In this document: piece after piece, positions 17,230-26,494 of the stretch
Position numbering within the stretch: the stretch's first letter is position 1
Layout of the letters: each line of letters begins with the position of its first letter
NCBI RefSeq assembly: GCF_024461735.1
Contig: NZ_JANGAD010000007.1
Location: 62,001-126,000, forward strand
Direction: 5' to 3'
Source of the DNA: Anaerotignum propionicum
GTDB lineage: Bacteria; Bacillota; Clostridia; Lachnospirales; Anaerotignaceae
DNA length: 64,000 bases
Notes under the pieces: model-generated
What the model was told of the DNA's origin: nothing
Database searches by the model: none
What the model saw: only the letters and a program-made list of their open reading frames with translations
Position numbers and translations under genes: made by a program

Positions 17230-17925
17230 ATGAAGGAAGTAATTAAAATTGAGGAATTAAACAAGATTTATGATACAGGTGCCATACAGGTACATGCACT
17301 GCAAAATGTTTCCCTTACTATTGAAGAGGGAGAGTATGTGGCAATTATGGGTCAATCTGGTTCGGGTAAATCTACCCTTATGAATATTTTAGGCTGTATG
17401 GACAGAAATTTTCAGGGGACTTATTTATTAGATGGGATTCCAATTGTAAAACAAAGCGAAGATGAGCTCTCAACAATCAGAAATAAAAAAATAGGTTTCG
17501 TGTTTCAGGCATTCCAGTTAATTCCTAGAACTTCCGCATTGAAGAATGTGGAAATACCTATGATATATGGAGGTATGAAGGCGGAAGCGAGAAGAACAAA
17601 GGCGGAGGGTTTGTTACACAAGGTTGGACTGGAAGGTCGTGTACATCATTTGCCAAATGAGCTTTCCGGCGGTCAAAAGCAAAGAGTTGCCATTGCCAGA
17701 GCGTTGGCAAATGATCCAGCTTTGATACTTGCCGATGAACCAACAGGTAACTTGGACAGCCGATCCTCCCATGAAATTATGGGTTTTTTCACTAAGCTGA
17801 ACGATGAGGGTGCAACGGTTGTTGTGGTTACCCATGAAGAAGATATTGCCCAGTGTACAAAGCGGATTATCCGTTTTCAAGACGGGCAAATTGTAAGCGA
17901 TGAAAAGGTGGTGAAAGAGGGGTGA
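17230..17925 (+). CDS. MacB/LolD-type ABC transporter ATP-binding protein
   Basis: 231 residues. Seen: Walker A GQSGSGKST (41-49), Q-loop VFQAFQLIPR (90-99), signature LSGGQKQRVAIARAL (about 140-154), Walker B LILADEPTGNLD (160-171) and the H-loop VVVTHEEDIA. This is the subfamily that powers MacB-like exporters without moving substrate through the core itself. It energises the permease encoded next, whose GTG start overlaps this stop (GTGA). AGGAGGTG lies before its ATG. Confidence 0.95.
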   Translation: MKEVIKIEELNKIYDTGAIQVHALQNVSLTIEEGEYVAIMGQSGSGKSTLMNILGCMDRNFQGTYLLDGIPIVKQSEDELSTIRNKKIGFVFQAFQLIPRTSALKNVEIPMIYGGMKAEARRTKAEGLLHKVGLEGRVHHLPNELSGGQKQRVAIARALANDPALILADEPTGNLDSRSSHEIMGFFTKLNDEGATVVVVTHEEDIAQCTKRIIRFQDGQIVSDEKVVKEG

Positions 17926-19127
17926 TATTCGAAAATATCAAATTGGCAATGTTCTCTATTCGTGCCAATAAAATGCGTTCCTTTTTGACCATGCTGGGTA
18001 TGATTATTGGTATTAGCTCGGTTATTGCCATCGTTTCATTGGGAGATACCATGCGTAGCGTTGTGGCCGGGGAATATGAAAACTTTGGTTCCGGTCTGGT
18101 AGCGGCCTATATTAATTCTCCTGATGGTTATTATTCAACGGAGCAGATGTTTACAAAGGATGATGCGGATCAACTGATGGAAGCTATGGGTGACAAGGTA
18201 ACCTGTGTTAGCTTTAGAAGCTCTACTAGAGCTGACTTAAAAGCAGGCAGAAAAAAAGAAATGGTTACATTAAATGGTATGGCAGAAAACCCAACGGTAA
18301 TAAAGGATCCTAAAATTGTATATGGGCGTATGCTAAACAATAAAGATATTAAAGGAAAGAAAAAATTTGTCGTTGTAGATAAAACGACGGCGGTTAATAT
18401 TTTTGGTCAAGAAGATGTAGTAGGAAAGTCATTGCAAACGACTATCAATAATCAAGCTGAAGAGCTTTTGATTATAGGTGTATATGAAAATACTGATTCA
18501 GCACTGATGAAGTTAATGCAAGGTGGCTCTTTTGCCAATGCTTATACCCCTGAGGGTGTTCTGGTAAATTACGACGAGGGGCAGTGGGGATTGTATTTCT
18601 GGATGTCAGATAAATATGATATGACACAGTTGCAAAATGAAATACAGGCATATATCGCCAGAATGAAAAACCAACCTATTGATAATGTGACCTGTTACTC
18701 CGCTAAGGAGGAGATGAAAAGCATAGATGGTATGCTGGGTTCTCTTTCTGCGGTAGTTGGCGCCATTGCGGCCATTTCACTGGTTGTAGGCGGTATCGGA
18801 ATTATGAATATCATGCTGGTTTCTGTTACGGAAAGAACAAGAGAAATCGGTATCAGAAAAGCTCTTGGTGCAAGGACAAAGGATATAATGATTCAGTTTT
18901 TGATTGAAGCTGCTGCAATTTCTGCGGCGGGTGGAATAATCGGTACCATTTTAGGAATCTCTATTGTTGCCATTGGTGGTATGATAGTAGGGGTTGGGGT
19001 AGTTGTTAAGCCTACAGTGGTAATGATAGCCGTTGTCTTTTCTGCAGTAGTTGGTTTGGGCTTTGGTTTATACCCTGCCAATAAGGCGGCGAAAAAAGAC
19101 CCTGTTGAAGCTTTGCGATATGAATAA
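17922..19127 (+). CDS. MacB-type ABC transporter permease (FtsX fold)
   Basis: 401 residues. One N-terminal membrane helix (about 14-40, MRSFLTMLGMIIGISSVIAI) is followed by a large extracytoplasmic MacB_PCD domain (about 45-265) and three C-terminal helices (about 280-310, 330-360, 365-390), the FtsX-like core with the coupling sequence ERTREIGIRKALGARTKDI (19 residues). This is the MacB topology. The domain works by mechanotransmission with the ATPase and the adaptor of the same operon. The GTG start overlaps the upstream stop by four bases, showing translational coupling. A terminator follows. Confidence 0.93.
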   Translation: MIFENIKLAMFSIRANKMRSFLTMLGMIIGISSVIAIVSLGDTMRSVVAGEYENFGSGLVAAYINSPDGYYSTEQMFTKDDADQLMEAMGDKVTCVSFRSSTRADLKAGRKKEMVTLNGMAENPTVIKDPKIVYGRMLNNKDIKGKKKFVVVDKTTAVNIFGQEDVVGKSLQTTINNQAEELLIIGVYENTDSALMKLMQGGSFANAYTPEGVLVNYDEGQWGLYFWMSDKYDMTQLQNEIQAYIARMKNQPIDNVTCYSAKEEMKSIDGMLGSLSAVVGAIAAISLVVGGIGIMNIMLVSVTERTREIGIRKALGARTKDIMIQFLIEAAAISAAGGIIGTILGISIVAIGGMIVGVGVVVKPTVVMIAVVFSAVVGLGFGLYPANKAAKKDPVEALRYE

Positions 19128-19136
19128 TGAATTATT

Positions 19137-19169
19137 AAAACAGTGTGCAGAATTGTACACTGTTTTTTT
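19137..19169 (+). terminator. Terminator of the ABC exporter operon
   Basis: AAAACAGTGT (19137-19146) pairs with ACACTGTTTT (19157-19166) and is followed by Ts to 19169. Confidence 0.88.
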
Positions 19170-19488
19170 GTGAGACTTTTCATCAACAATCATTTATGAG
19201 TGAATTCTTCGAAGGATGCGAATTCTCTAAAAATTTTGATTTAACTATGGCAATTTTACATAAAATGAATACTTATGTTTATGACATAAGTGGCAAAGAA
19301 TAAATAATAACATAGTTAGATTTAAAAGACATTATGAAATGGCGACTTGATTGGTGATTCCTTATATTCATTTAACATGGGACATAATTCAACCAGTCGG
19401 GACAAATTTTTATTTTCTCTTTTTTCTCATAAGAAAATATGATATAATATAACAAAATATGCAAAGATTGCATGATGGGAGGTGCAAA
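19170..19488 (+). other. Upstream region of dnaE
   Basis: No gene is seen. A good -10 box (TATAAT at 19443-19448) lies 40 bases before the dnaE start, behind a T-rich tract without a clear -35 box, so the dnaE promoter is probably here. Confidence 0.5.
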
Positions 19489-22400
19489 ATGGAGTTTAAA
19501 GAAAATAGCAGTGAAACAAAACCCTTTGTGCACCTGCACGTTCATACAGAATATAGCCTTTTAGACGGTTCTGCAAAAATAAAGGAATTGGTTCTTCGAG
19601 CAAAGGAATTGGGTATGGACAGTATTGCCATAACGGATCATGGAGCCATGTATGGAGCCATTGAATTTTATAAGGAGGCTTTAGCGGCAGGCATAAAACC
19701 CATTATTGGTTGTGAGGTTTATGTAGCTCCGGAGTCCCGACTTATGAAGGATGCAAAAAACGGAGGCAATTATCATCTTGTGCTTTTGGCTGAGAATGAT
19801 GAGGGCTATCAGAATTTAATAAAGCTGGTTTCTTATGGATTTATCGATGGTTTTTATTATAAACCCCGTATTGACAAAGAGCTTTTGCGCAAGCACCATA
19901 AGGGACTCATTGCATCCAGTGCATGTATAGCAGGGGAAGTGGCTAGAAATATTCTTAATGTTTCCTATGAAAAGGCAAAGGAAGCCGCTTTGGAGTATTT
20001 GGATATTTTCGGTAAGGGAAACTATTTTCTTGAATTGCAAGACCACGGTATGCGGGAGCAAAAGCAGGTAAATATGGCTTTGATTCGCATGAGCGAGGAA
20101 ACAGGCATTCCTTTAATTGCTACAAATGACAGTCATTATATCTATAAAGAGGATGCTGAGCCACATGATATTTTGCTATGTATTCAAACGGCTAAAACAA
20201 TTTTAGATGAAGATCGCATGCGTTATGAAGGCGGGCAGTTTTATGTAAAAAGCCCTGAAGAGATGTACGATTTATTTTCCAATGTCCCTGAAGCGTTGGA
20301 GAATACAGCAAAGATTGCAGAAAGATGCAATGTTTCCTTTCAGTTTCATGAACTTAAACTGCCGCAGTTTGATGTGCCTCAAGGGAAAACAGCCAATCAA
20401 TACCTAAGGGAGGTATGTGAAGCAGGTTTTCAAGAAAAATATCCTGAAGGCAAAAAAGAGTGGAAAGAAAGACTGGAATATGAGCTTTCTACCATAGAAA
20501 ATATGGGGTATGTGGATTATTTCCTGATTGTTTGGGATTTTATTAAATATGCTAAGGACAACGGAATCATTGTTGGACCAGGAAGAGGTTCTGCGGCGGG
20601 GAGTATGGTTTCTTACTGTTTATCCATTACTACCATTGATCCTTTGAAATATGATTTGATTTTTGAGAGATTTTTGAATCCTGAACGTGTCAGTATGCCT
20701 GATATTGATATTGATTTTTGTTATGAGCGGCGGCAAGAAGTGATAGACTATGTAATTCGCAAATATGGGGAGGATCATGTTGCCCAGATTATTACCTTTG
20801 GAACTATGGCAGCTAGAGCGGCAATTAAGGATGTAGGCCGTGCTTTGGCTATGCCTTATGCTGATGTTGACCGTATTTCCAAAATGATACCTACCGAGTT
20901 GGGAATCACTATCAAAAAAGCTCTAACTATGAATCCTGATTTACAGAAGGCATATGAAACGGAGGAGGACACCCATCGTCTGATTGATACTTCCTTGCGC
21001 TTAGAAGGACTGCCAAGGCATTCTTCCACCCATGCTGCAGGTGTTGTCATTTGTAAAAAACCTGTTGTAGAATATGTGCCTTTGAGTGCAAATGAAGGGC
21101 AGGTAAATACCCAGTATACCATGACTCTTTTAGAGGAGCTGGGCATATTAAAAATGGATTTCCTGGGCCTCAGAACGTTAACTGTGATTCAGAATGCTGT
21201 GCAGGAAGTGGAACGTATACATGGAATTCAGATTGACATTGACAATATCCCTGATGATGATGAGACAGTCTATCAGCTTATCAGTCAGGGAAAAACAGAG
21301 GGTGTTTTTCAGCTGGAGAGTGCGGGAATGAAGCAGTTTATGCGGGAGCTTCAACCTAAGCGGCTGGAAGATTTGATTGCGGGAATTTCCTTATATCGTC
21401 CAGGCCCTATGGATTTTATTCCGAAATATGTGAAGGGTAAAAATAACCCTGAGAATATTCAATATACCCATAAAAGCTTAGAGCCAATATTAAAAAATAC
21501 GTATGGTTGTATTGTTTACCAAGAGCAGGTTATGCAGATTGTGCGGGATTTGGCGGGTTACAGCCTTGGGCGAAGTGATTTGGTACGCCGAGCCATGAGT
21601 AAGAAAAAAGCATCGGTGATGGCAGAAGAAAGAAAAAATTTCGTATATGGCGTTGGGGATGAGGTTCCTGGATGTGTTAAAAACGGAATACCAGCTGAGG
21701 TTGCGGAAAAAATCTTTGATGAAATGACTGACTTTGCCAAGTATGCCTTTAACAAGAGCCATGCGGCCTGCTATGCTGTTGTTGGATATCAAACTGCATG
21801 GTTAAAGGCCCATTATCCCGTAGAATTTATGGCGGCTTTAATGACCAGTGTTATGGACAACGCAAGTAAGGTTTCAAGCTATATTGAAGAATGCAAAAAA
21901 ATGGGCATTGCTTTACTGCCTCCCGATATTAATGAGGGATATGGTCATTTTTCTGTTTCTGATGGAAAGATAAGATTTGGACTTGCCGCCATTAAAAATG
22001 TAGGTCGCGGTGTTGTTAATGCATTGGTTGCCGAGCGCGACAGAGATGGTTTGTTTTTGTCTATGACTGAGTTTTGCAACCGCATGGAATCAGGAGAAAT
22101 CAATAAGCGTTGTTTTGAAAGTCTGATTAAGGCGGGTGCAATGGATTCCTTAGGTGGTGCCAGAAGTCAGTATATGGCGATTTACAAAAGTATTTTGGAT
22201 GGAATTGGTCAGGCTAGAAAGAATAATATTGAAGGACAATTAAATTTGTTTGAATTAGATATGGGTGAAGGAAGCTATCAGCTTCAAGATGATCTTCCCA
22301 ATGTGGCTGAGTTTGTGCCCAGAGATAAGCTGGCAATGGAAAAAGAAGTTTTGGGTATTTATGTAAGCGGACATCCATTGGCAGAATATGAGGATAGCTT

Positions 22401-22968
22401 AAGAAGAAAAATAAGCCATAGCAGTATCGATTTTTTCCCTAGGGAAGAAGACGAAGATGGTCAACAAATTCCTGATGAAACGAAGGTGATTGTTGGCGGT
22501 ATGATTGCAGGGGTTTCGGTGAAATATACTAGAAACAATGATAAGATGGCGTTTCTTACCCTTGAAGATTTTCAAGGAACCATAGAGATTGTTGTATTTC
22601 CAAAGGTATATCAGCAATATTCTGAGCTTTTGTTAGAAGAAGCGGTAATATTGGTGAAAGGCCGCTCAAATGTATCGGCAGATGGAGAGGCAAAGGTGAT
22701 TGCATCCCAAATACAGATATTACATTTAGAGGCGACATCATCAGCATCAATATGGCTGAAGATTGAGAAAGATAGAGAGGTGCCTTTACAGCAGATAACG
22801 GCGATCTTAGCCCGTTATCATGGTGAAATACCTGTTTATATTTATCAAGAAAGCACAAAAGAAAAAAGAAAAGCGGATAAAAAAAATTGGGTGGATGGTT
22901 CCTTAGATATGCAAGAGGAGTTAAAGCTTTTGCTGGGTAAGGGTAACGTGGTCATGAAGGATAGTTAG
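19489..22968 (+). CDS. dnaE: DNA polymerase III alpha subunit
   Basis: 1159 residues, within the DnaE size range and without the internal exonuclease of PolC. It is the replicative polymerase that in Firmicutes extends primers on the lagging strand together with PolC. Domains: PHP (VHLHVHTEYSLLDG at the start), palm with PDIDIDFCYERR near 402-413 (catalytic Asp pair) and GPGRGSAAGS near 365, fingers, the beta-clamp-binding and helix-hairpin-helix region, and a C-terminal OB fold (VSVKYTRNNDKMAFLTLED near 1010). The ATG at 19489 is chosen over 19459 because GGGAGG (19477-19482) lies six bases before it. The next gene, mtrB, starts 12 bases after the stop. Confidence 0.97.
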   Translation: MEFKENSSETKPFVHLHVHTEYSLLDGSAKIKELVLRAKELGMDSIAITDHGAMYGAIEFYKEALAAGIKPIIGCEVYVAPESRLMKDAKNGGNYHLVLLAENDEGYQNLIKLVSYGFIDGFYYKPRIDKELLRKHHKGLIASSACIAGEVARNILNVSYEKAKEAALEYLDIFGKGNYFLELQDHGMREQKQVNMALIRMSEETGIPLIATNDSHYIYKEDAEPHDILLCIQTAKTILDEDRMRYEGGQFYVKSPEEMYDLFSNVPEALENTAKIAERCNVSFQFHELKLPQFDVPQGKTANQYLREVCEAGFQEKYPEGKKEWKERLEYELSTIENMGYVDYFLIVWDFIKYAKDNGIIVGPGRGSAAGSMVSYCLSITTIDPLKYDLIFERFLNPERVSMPDIDIDFCYERRQEVIDYVIRKYGEDHVAQIITFGTMAARAAIKDVGRALAMPYADVDRISKMIPTELGITIKKALTMNPDLQKAYETEEDTHRLIDTSLRLEGLPRHSSTHAAGVVICKKPVVEYVPLSANEGQVNTQYTMTLLEELGILKMDFLGLRTLTVIQNAVQEVERIHGIQIDIDNIPDDDETVYQLISQGKTEGVFQLESAGMKQFMRELQPKRLEDLIAGISLYRPGPMDFIPKYVKGKNNPENIQYTHKSLEPILKNTYGCIVYQEQVMQIVRDLAGYSLGRSDLVRRAMSKKKASVMAEERKNFVYGVGDEVPGCVKNGIPAEVAEKIFDEMTDFAKYAFNKSHAACYAVVGYQTAWLKAHYPVEFMAALMTSVMDNASKVSSYIEECKKMGIALLPPDINEGYGHFSVSDGKIRFGLAAIKNVGRGVVNALVAERDRDGLFLSMTEFCNRMESGEINKRCFESLIKAGAMDSLGGARSQYMAIYKSILDGIGQARKNNIEGQLNLFELDMGEGSYQLQDDLPNVAEFVPRDKLAMEKEVLGIYVSGHPLAEYEDSLRRKISHSSIDFFPREEDEDGQQIPDETKVIVGGMIAGVSVKYTRNNDKMAFLTLEDFQGTIEIVVFPKVYQQYSELLLEEAVILVKGRSNVSADGEAKVIASQIQILHLEATSSASIWLKIEKDREVPLQQITAILARYHGEIPVYIYQESTKEKRKADKKNWVDGSLDMQEELKLLLGKGNVVMKDS

Positions 22969-22980
22969 GAGGAATTGCGT

Positions 22981-23223
22981 GTGAATGAAAAAGATATGGA
23001 AAACACCCCATATATATGCGTGAAAGCCTTAGAAAAGGGCGTAAGTATTATTGGAGTAACCCGTGGAGAGGTTACAAAAATTCATCATACGGAAAAACTC
23101 GACAAGGGTGAGGTTTTAATTGCCCAATTTACCACGAATACGTCTGCCATTAAAATAAGAGGTGAGGCAGAGATTTATACTCAATTTGGGGTGATTCAGT
23201 CAGAAAAATTTGAGAAGGAATAA
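22981..23223 (+). CDS. mtrB: trp RNA-binding attenuation protein (TRAP)
   Basis: 80 residues from the GTG at 22981 (AGGAGG at 22967-22972, eight bases upstream; TTG at 22975 and ATG at 22996 are alternatives). In Bacillus, TRAP forms an 11-subunit ring that binds tryptophan and wraps RNA made of spaced GAG/UAG triplets, ending trp transcription. The match is clear: VSIIGVTRGEVTKIHHTEKL, then DKGEVLIAQFTTNTSAIKIRG. The tryptophan-pocket GVTRG and the RNA-contact residues equivalent to Lys37, Lys56 and Arg58 (in EKLDKGE and AIKIRGE) are kept, so RNA binding should be intact. Its position between dnaE and pfkA, away from trp genes, is unusual. The RNA target is not in this window as far as I can see. 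Confidence 0.9.
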   Translation: MNEKDMENTPYICVKALEKGVSIIGVTRGEVTKIHHTEKLDKGEVLIAQFTTNTSAIKIRGEAEIYTQFGVIQSEKFEKE

Positions 23224-23246
23224 TTTTGGGATTGGAGGAAAATGTG

Positions 23247-24227
23247 ATGGAGCAGAAAAAGATTCGCAAAATTGGTGTATTGACCAGCGGGGGGGATGCT
23301 CCCGGGATGAATGCTGCCATTCGTGCAGTTGTAAGAACAGCACTCTTTCATGATATTCAGGTAATTGGTATCCGCAAAGGTTATAACGGACTCTTAAATG
23401 GTGAAATCAAGGAGATGTACAGCAAGGACGTATCTAATGTGATGAACTTAGGCGGTACTATTTTGCATACGGCGCGCTGCCCTGAAATGATGACACAAGA
23501 AGGACTGAATAAAGCTGCCGCAATTTATAAAATTTTAGGTTTAGATGCTCTGGTGGTTATTGGTGGGGACGGCTCTTACAGAGGTATGGCAGAGCTGGCA
23601 AAGCTTGGTGTTAACTGCATTGGTATTCCCGCTACCATCGATTTAGATATGAACAGCACAGAGTATTCCATTGGTTTTGATACCGCTGTAAATACCGGTA
23701 TGGATGCCTTAAATAAGCTGAGAGATACATCCAGCTCCCATGAGCGCTGTTCTGTGGTTGAAGTTATGGGCCGTGATGCCGGTTATATCGCCGTATGGTG
23801 CGGTATGGTGGGCGGTGCCGAAGATGTTATGTTTCCGGAAGCCAAGGACTTCATTGACAGCCAGAAGGTGATTCAACAGATTTTGGAAAATAGAAGCATT
23901 GGCAAGCGGCACAACTTAATTGTGGTTGCAGAAGGCGTTGGGGGCACCCAGAAACTGGCCAAGGATATTCAAGATATCACAGGTATTCAAACCAGAGCAA
24001 CCATACTAGGCCATTTGCAAAGAGGTGGTAGCCCCACAGCAATTGACCGTATGCATGCTTCTATGATGGGTTATCATGCCGTAAAAACCATATTGGATGG
24101 GAAAGAGAATCAAGTTATCTGCTTTAACAAGGGGAAATATGAAATTATTGATCTTGAAGAATCTTTGGGGATGGAGAAAACTTTAGATCAGGATATCTAC
24201 AACGTAATTAAAATTCTTGCTATATAA
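23247..24227 (+). CDS. pfkA: 6-phosphofructokinase
   Basis: 326 residues. It phosphorylates fructose 6-phosphate to fructose 1,6-bisphosphate, the committed step of glycolysis. Seen: GVLTSGGDAPGMNAAIRAV near the start (nucleotide loop), GGDGS (Gly after the Asp indicates ATP rather than pyrophosphate as donor), the catalytic TID in ATIDLD, SIGFDTAVNT, and SVVEVMGRDAGYIA. Two positions differ from the common form: Ala replaces Gly before TID, and Leu replaces Asn in the usual TIDND. Start at 23247 fits GGAGG at 23234-23238; the longer TTG form at 23226 overlaps that site. It sits between mtrB and pyk. Confidence 0.95.
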   Translation: MEQKKIRKIGVLTSGGDAPGMNAAIRAVVRTALFHDIQVIGIRKGYNGLLNGEIKEMYSKDVSNVMNLGGTILHTARCPEMMTQEGLNKAAAIYKILGLDALVVIGGDGSYRGMAELAKLGVNCIGIPATIDLDMNSTEYSIGFDTAVNTGMDALNKLRDTSSSHERCSVVEVMGRDAGYIAVWCGMVGGAEDVMFPEAKDFIDSQKVIQQILENRSIGKRHNLIVVAEGVGGTQKLAKDIQDITGIQTRATILGHLQRGGSPTAIDRMHASMMGYHAVKTILDGKENQVICFNKGKYEIIDLEESLGMEKTLDQDIYNVIKILAI

Positions 24228-24325
24228 TTAAAATTCTTGGTTGGACAGTTTTGAATAGGAATGGAAAAAAACCTCTTGCAAAGAGATTTGCGAGCAAAGG
24301 AGTCTTTTATCCAAGAATTTTAATT
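24226..24325 (+). promoter_or_regulatory. Foldable intergenic element between pfkA and pyk
   Basis: AATTAAAATTCTTGG at 24226-24240 pairs perfectly (15 bp) with CCAAGAATTTTAATT at 24311-24325. Between the arms are two further hairpins: CTCTT gca AAGAG (24273-24285) and TTTG cgag CAAA (24287-24298). The RNA could thus form a long closing stem with two inner stems, ending 26 bases before the pyk ribosome site. The left arm also repeats a sequence in the last pfkA codons (24205-24219). It may be a processing or attenuation element. The pairing is seen; the function is inferred. Confidence 0.5.
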
Positions 24326-24365
24326 GTTTTATATTATTAATTGTACAGAAAGAGGAGGTACTGCA

Positions 24366-26135
24366 ATGCGCAGGACAAAAATTGTATGCACACTGGGGCC
24401 GGCAACGGATAGTGTTGAGATTATGAAAAGTTTAATTCAAAATGGGTTAGACGCCGCTCGTGTGAATTTTTCCCATGGGACATACGAATCTCACGGGGAA
24501 ATGATTAAAAAACTAAAGCAGGCCAGAGAGGAATTGGGTGTACCCATTCCCTTAATACTGGACACAAAAGGACCTGAAATCAGAATTAAGACCTTTGCCG
24601 AGGGTAAAATTATTCTGGAACAGGGAGAGAAATTTACCTTAACTACCGAGGATGTGGAAGGAACTAAGGAAAAGGTGTCTGTTACCTATTTAGATTTACC
24701 GAAAGATGTGCAGGTTGGTTCTCGCATCTTAATTGATGACGGTTTGATTGAGCTTAAGGTTGATCGCATTGTAGGGCCTGAGGTTCAATGTTCCGTTATT
24801 AATGGTGGCAAGGTTGGTTCCAAAAAAGGTGTGAATCTTCCTGGAATAAGAGTGAATTTGCCTGCTTTAACTGAGAAAGACATAGAAGACTTGAAATTCG
24901 GTATTAAAAACGGATTTGATATAGTAGCAGCATCCTTTATACGCTCTGCTGCCGATGTAACAAGAATCAGAAGAGTATTGGAGAAGAATGGCGGCGACGG
25001 TATCCATATCATTGCAAAAATTGAAAACCAAGAAGGTGTTGATAATATTGATGAAATTTTAGAGGTTTCTGATGGTATTATGGTTGCCAGAGGTGACTTG
25101 GGTGTGGAAATTCACCCTGAAGAAGTACCCTTGGTTCAAAAGCAGTTAATTGCAAAGGCGAACCAACGCAGCAAGCCAGTTATCACTGCTACACAAATGC
25201 TGGAAAGCATGGTCAATAGCCCCAGACCTACACGAGCAGAGGCAAATGATGTTGCCAATGCTATTTTTGACGGAAGTGATTCCATTATGCTTTCTGGTGA
25301 AACTGCGGCAGGAAATTATCCCCTTGAAGCGGTTGCAACCATGGCTCGTATTGCTGAAAAAACAGAAAGCAGTATCAATTACAGCAAGTTATTAACCAGA
25401 CAACCAGATGGCGTAACAACAAATATCACCAATGCCATTAGCTTTGCAGCCTGCAGCACTGCGGCTGAATTAAATACAGCATGTATCTGCACCATTACCC
25501 AATCCGGTTTTACTGCCAGAATGATATCCAAACATAGACCTGTTTGCCCGATTGTTGCGGCAACGATGGCGGAAAGAGTTTGGCGTCAGCTTAACCTGGT
25601 ATGGGGCTGTAAGCCAATGCTTCATAAGGATAAGCTTCCCCAGGGTAGAGTTTTTGACACCGGTATGAATATCATTCAAGCCAGTGGGCTGGTGAAAAAT
25701 GGTGACACTGTTGTTATGGCACTTGGTATGCCGTTGGGCGTAAGCGGTGCTACCAACACTCTTCGAGTGGATATTGTTGGAGATGTGTTATGCAAAGGAA
25801 TTGGTGTTGGCAACAAAAAAGCCAGCGGCAGAGCGAGAGTCATCAAGGTTCGAGAAGATATAGAGCGCAACTTTCAAAAGGGTGACATTTTAGTTGCAAC
25901 TTCTACGGACAATGATTTTATGCCATATATTCAAAAGGCATCAGCCATTATTGTTGGACCTTTGGATCATAGTGACAACTGCCATGCAGAGATTGCAGGA
26001 AGAGCATTGAATATTCCCGTCATTATTTGTAATGCCAAGGTTACAGATTTTATTCCTTGTGACGCACTGATTTCAGTTGATGCTGCAACAGGATTTGTGT
26101 ATGCAGGATTGCCTGGAGACAAACCAAAAGATTGA
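24366..26135 (+). CDS. pyk: Pyruvate kinase with C-terminal PEP-utiliser-like domain
   Basis: 589 residues. It turns phosphoenolpyruvate and ADP into pyruvate and ATP. Seen: RRTKIVCTLGPATDS at the start, VNFSHG, LDTKGPEIRIK, the catalytic signature IIAKIENQEGVDNIDEI near 215-231, MVARGDLGVEIHPEEVP, then ITATQMLESM. The extra C-terminal domain (about 475-589, with RARVIKVREDIERNFQKGDI and HAEIAGRALNIPVI) resembles the phosphohistidine domain of PEP synthase, and is common in Bacillus and clostridial enzymes of about 585 residues. Start at 24366 has GAGGAGG seven bases upstream; the frame is open to 24324 but without a site. It follows pfkA and is closed by a strong terminator. Its pyruvate feeds the PFOR encoded at 12.3 kb. 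Confidence 0.97.
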   Translation: MRRTKIVCTLGPATDSVEIMKSLIQNGLDAARVNFSHGTYESHGEMIKKLKQAREELGVPIPLILDTKGPEIRIKTFAEGKIILEQGEKFTLTTEDVEGTKEKVSVTYLDLPKDVQVGSRILIDDGLIELKVDRIVGPEVQCSVINGGKVGSKKGVNLPGIRVNLPALTEKDIEDLKFGIKNGFDIVAASFIRSAADVTRIRRVLEKNGGDGIHIIAKIENQEGVDNIDEILEVSDGIMVARGDLGVEIHPEEVPLVQKQLIAKANQRSKPVITATQMLESMVNSPRPTRAEANDVANAIFDGSDSIMLSGETAAGNYPLEAVATMARIAEKTESSINYSKLLTRQPDGVTTNITNAISFAACSTAAELNTACICTITQSGFTARMISKHRPVCPIVAATMAERVWRQLNLVWGCKPMLHKDKLPQGRVFDTGMNIIQASGLVKNGDTVVMALGMPLGVSGATNTLRVDIVGDVLCKGIGVGNKKASGRARVIKVREDIERNFQKGDILVATSTDNDFMPYIQKASAIIVGPLDHSDNCHAEIAGRALNIPVIICNAKVTDFIPCDALISVDAATGFVYAGLPGDKPKD

Positions 26136-26144
26136 TAGTTCAAT

Positions 26145-26177
26145 AAAAGGTCATACCAATTTGGTATGGCCTTTTTT
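26145..26177 (+). terminator. Terminator after pyk
   Basis: AAAAGG-CATACCAA and TTGGTATG-CCTTTT pair across 26145-26174, with a T-run to 26177. Confidence 0.93.
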
Positions 26178-26494
26178 ATGAGAATGAATATGGCAAATGA
26201 GTTAAGCAAATTGAAACGATGATCTAAAGCAATTCAATTGAGATAAAAAAAGATTTGTATGTTTTGATTGGAATACCCGATGACCTTAAAACTGGACAAT
26301 GGAAAATTATGTTCTTAGATTTAATTATGATTTTTTGATACAATTAAAAAGTATACGTTTTTAAAAATGACACTCCATATTTAGGTAAAACCCCTATAGT
26401 TAAAGAAAATGAAAGAGTTTTTTATTGTGTTTTATTAAGATTTTTGATATAGTAAGAATGATGTAACGAAACGGAAAGTAGCGGGTGGTATGTT
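26178..26494 (+). other. Gene-free stretch before rsmD
   Basis: No gene, RNA gene or convincing repeat is seen in this AT-rich 317-base stretch. It presumably carries the rsmD promoter. Confidence 0.45.

Noticed and set aside
19196..19224. Two GAATTC sequences around TTCGAAGGATGC
   Set aside because: Short self-palindromes in AT-rich DNA; no further structure to support an operator.
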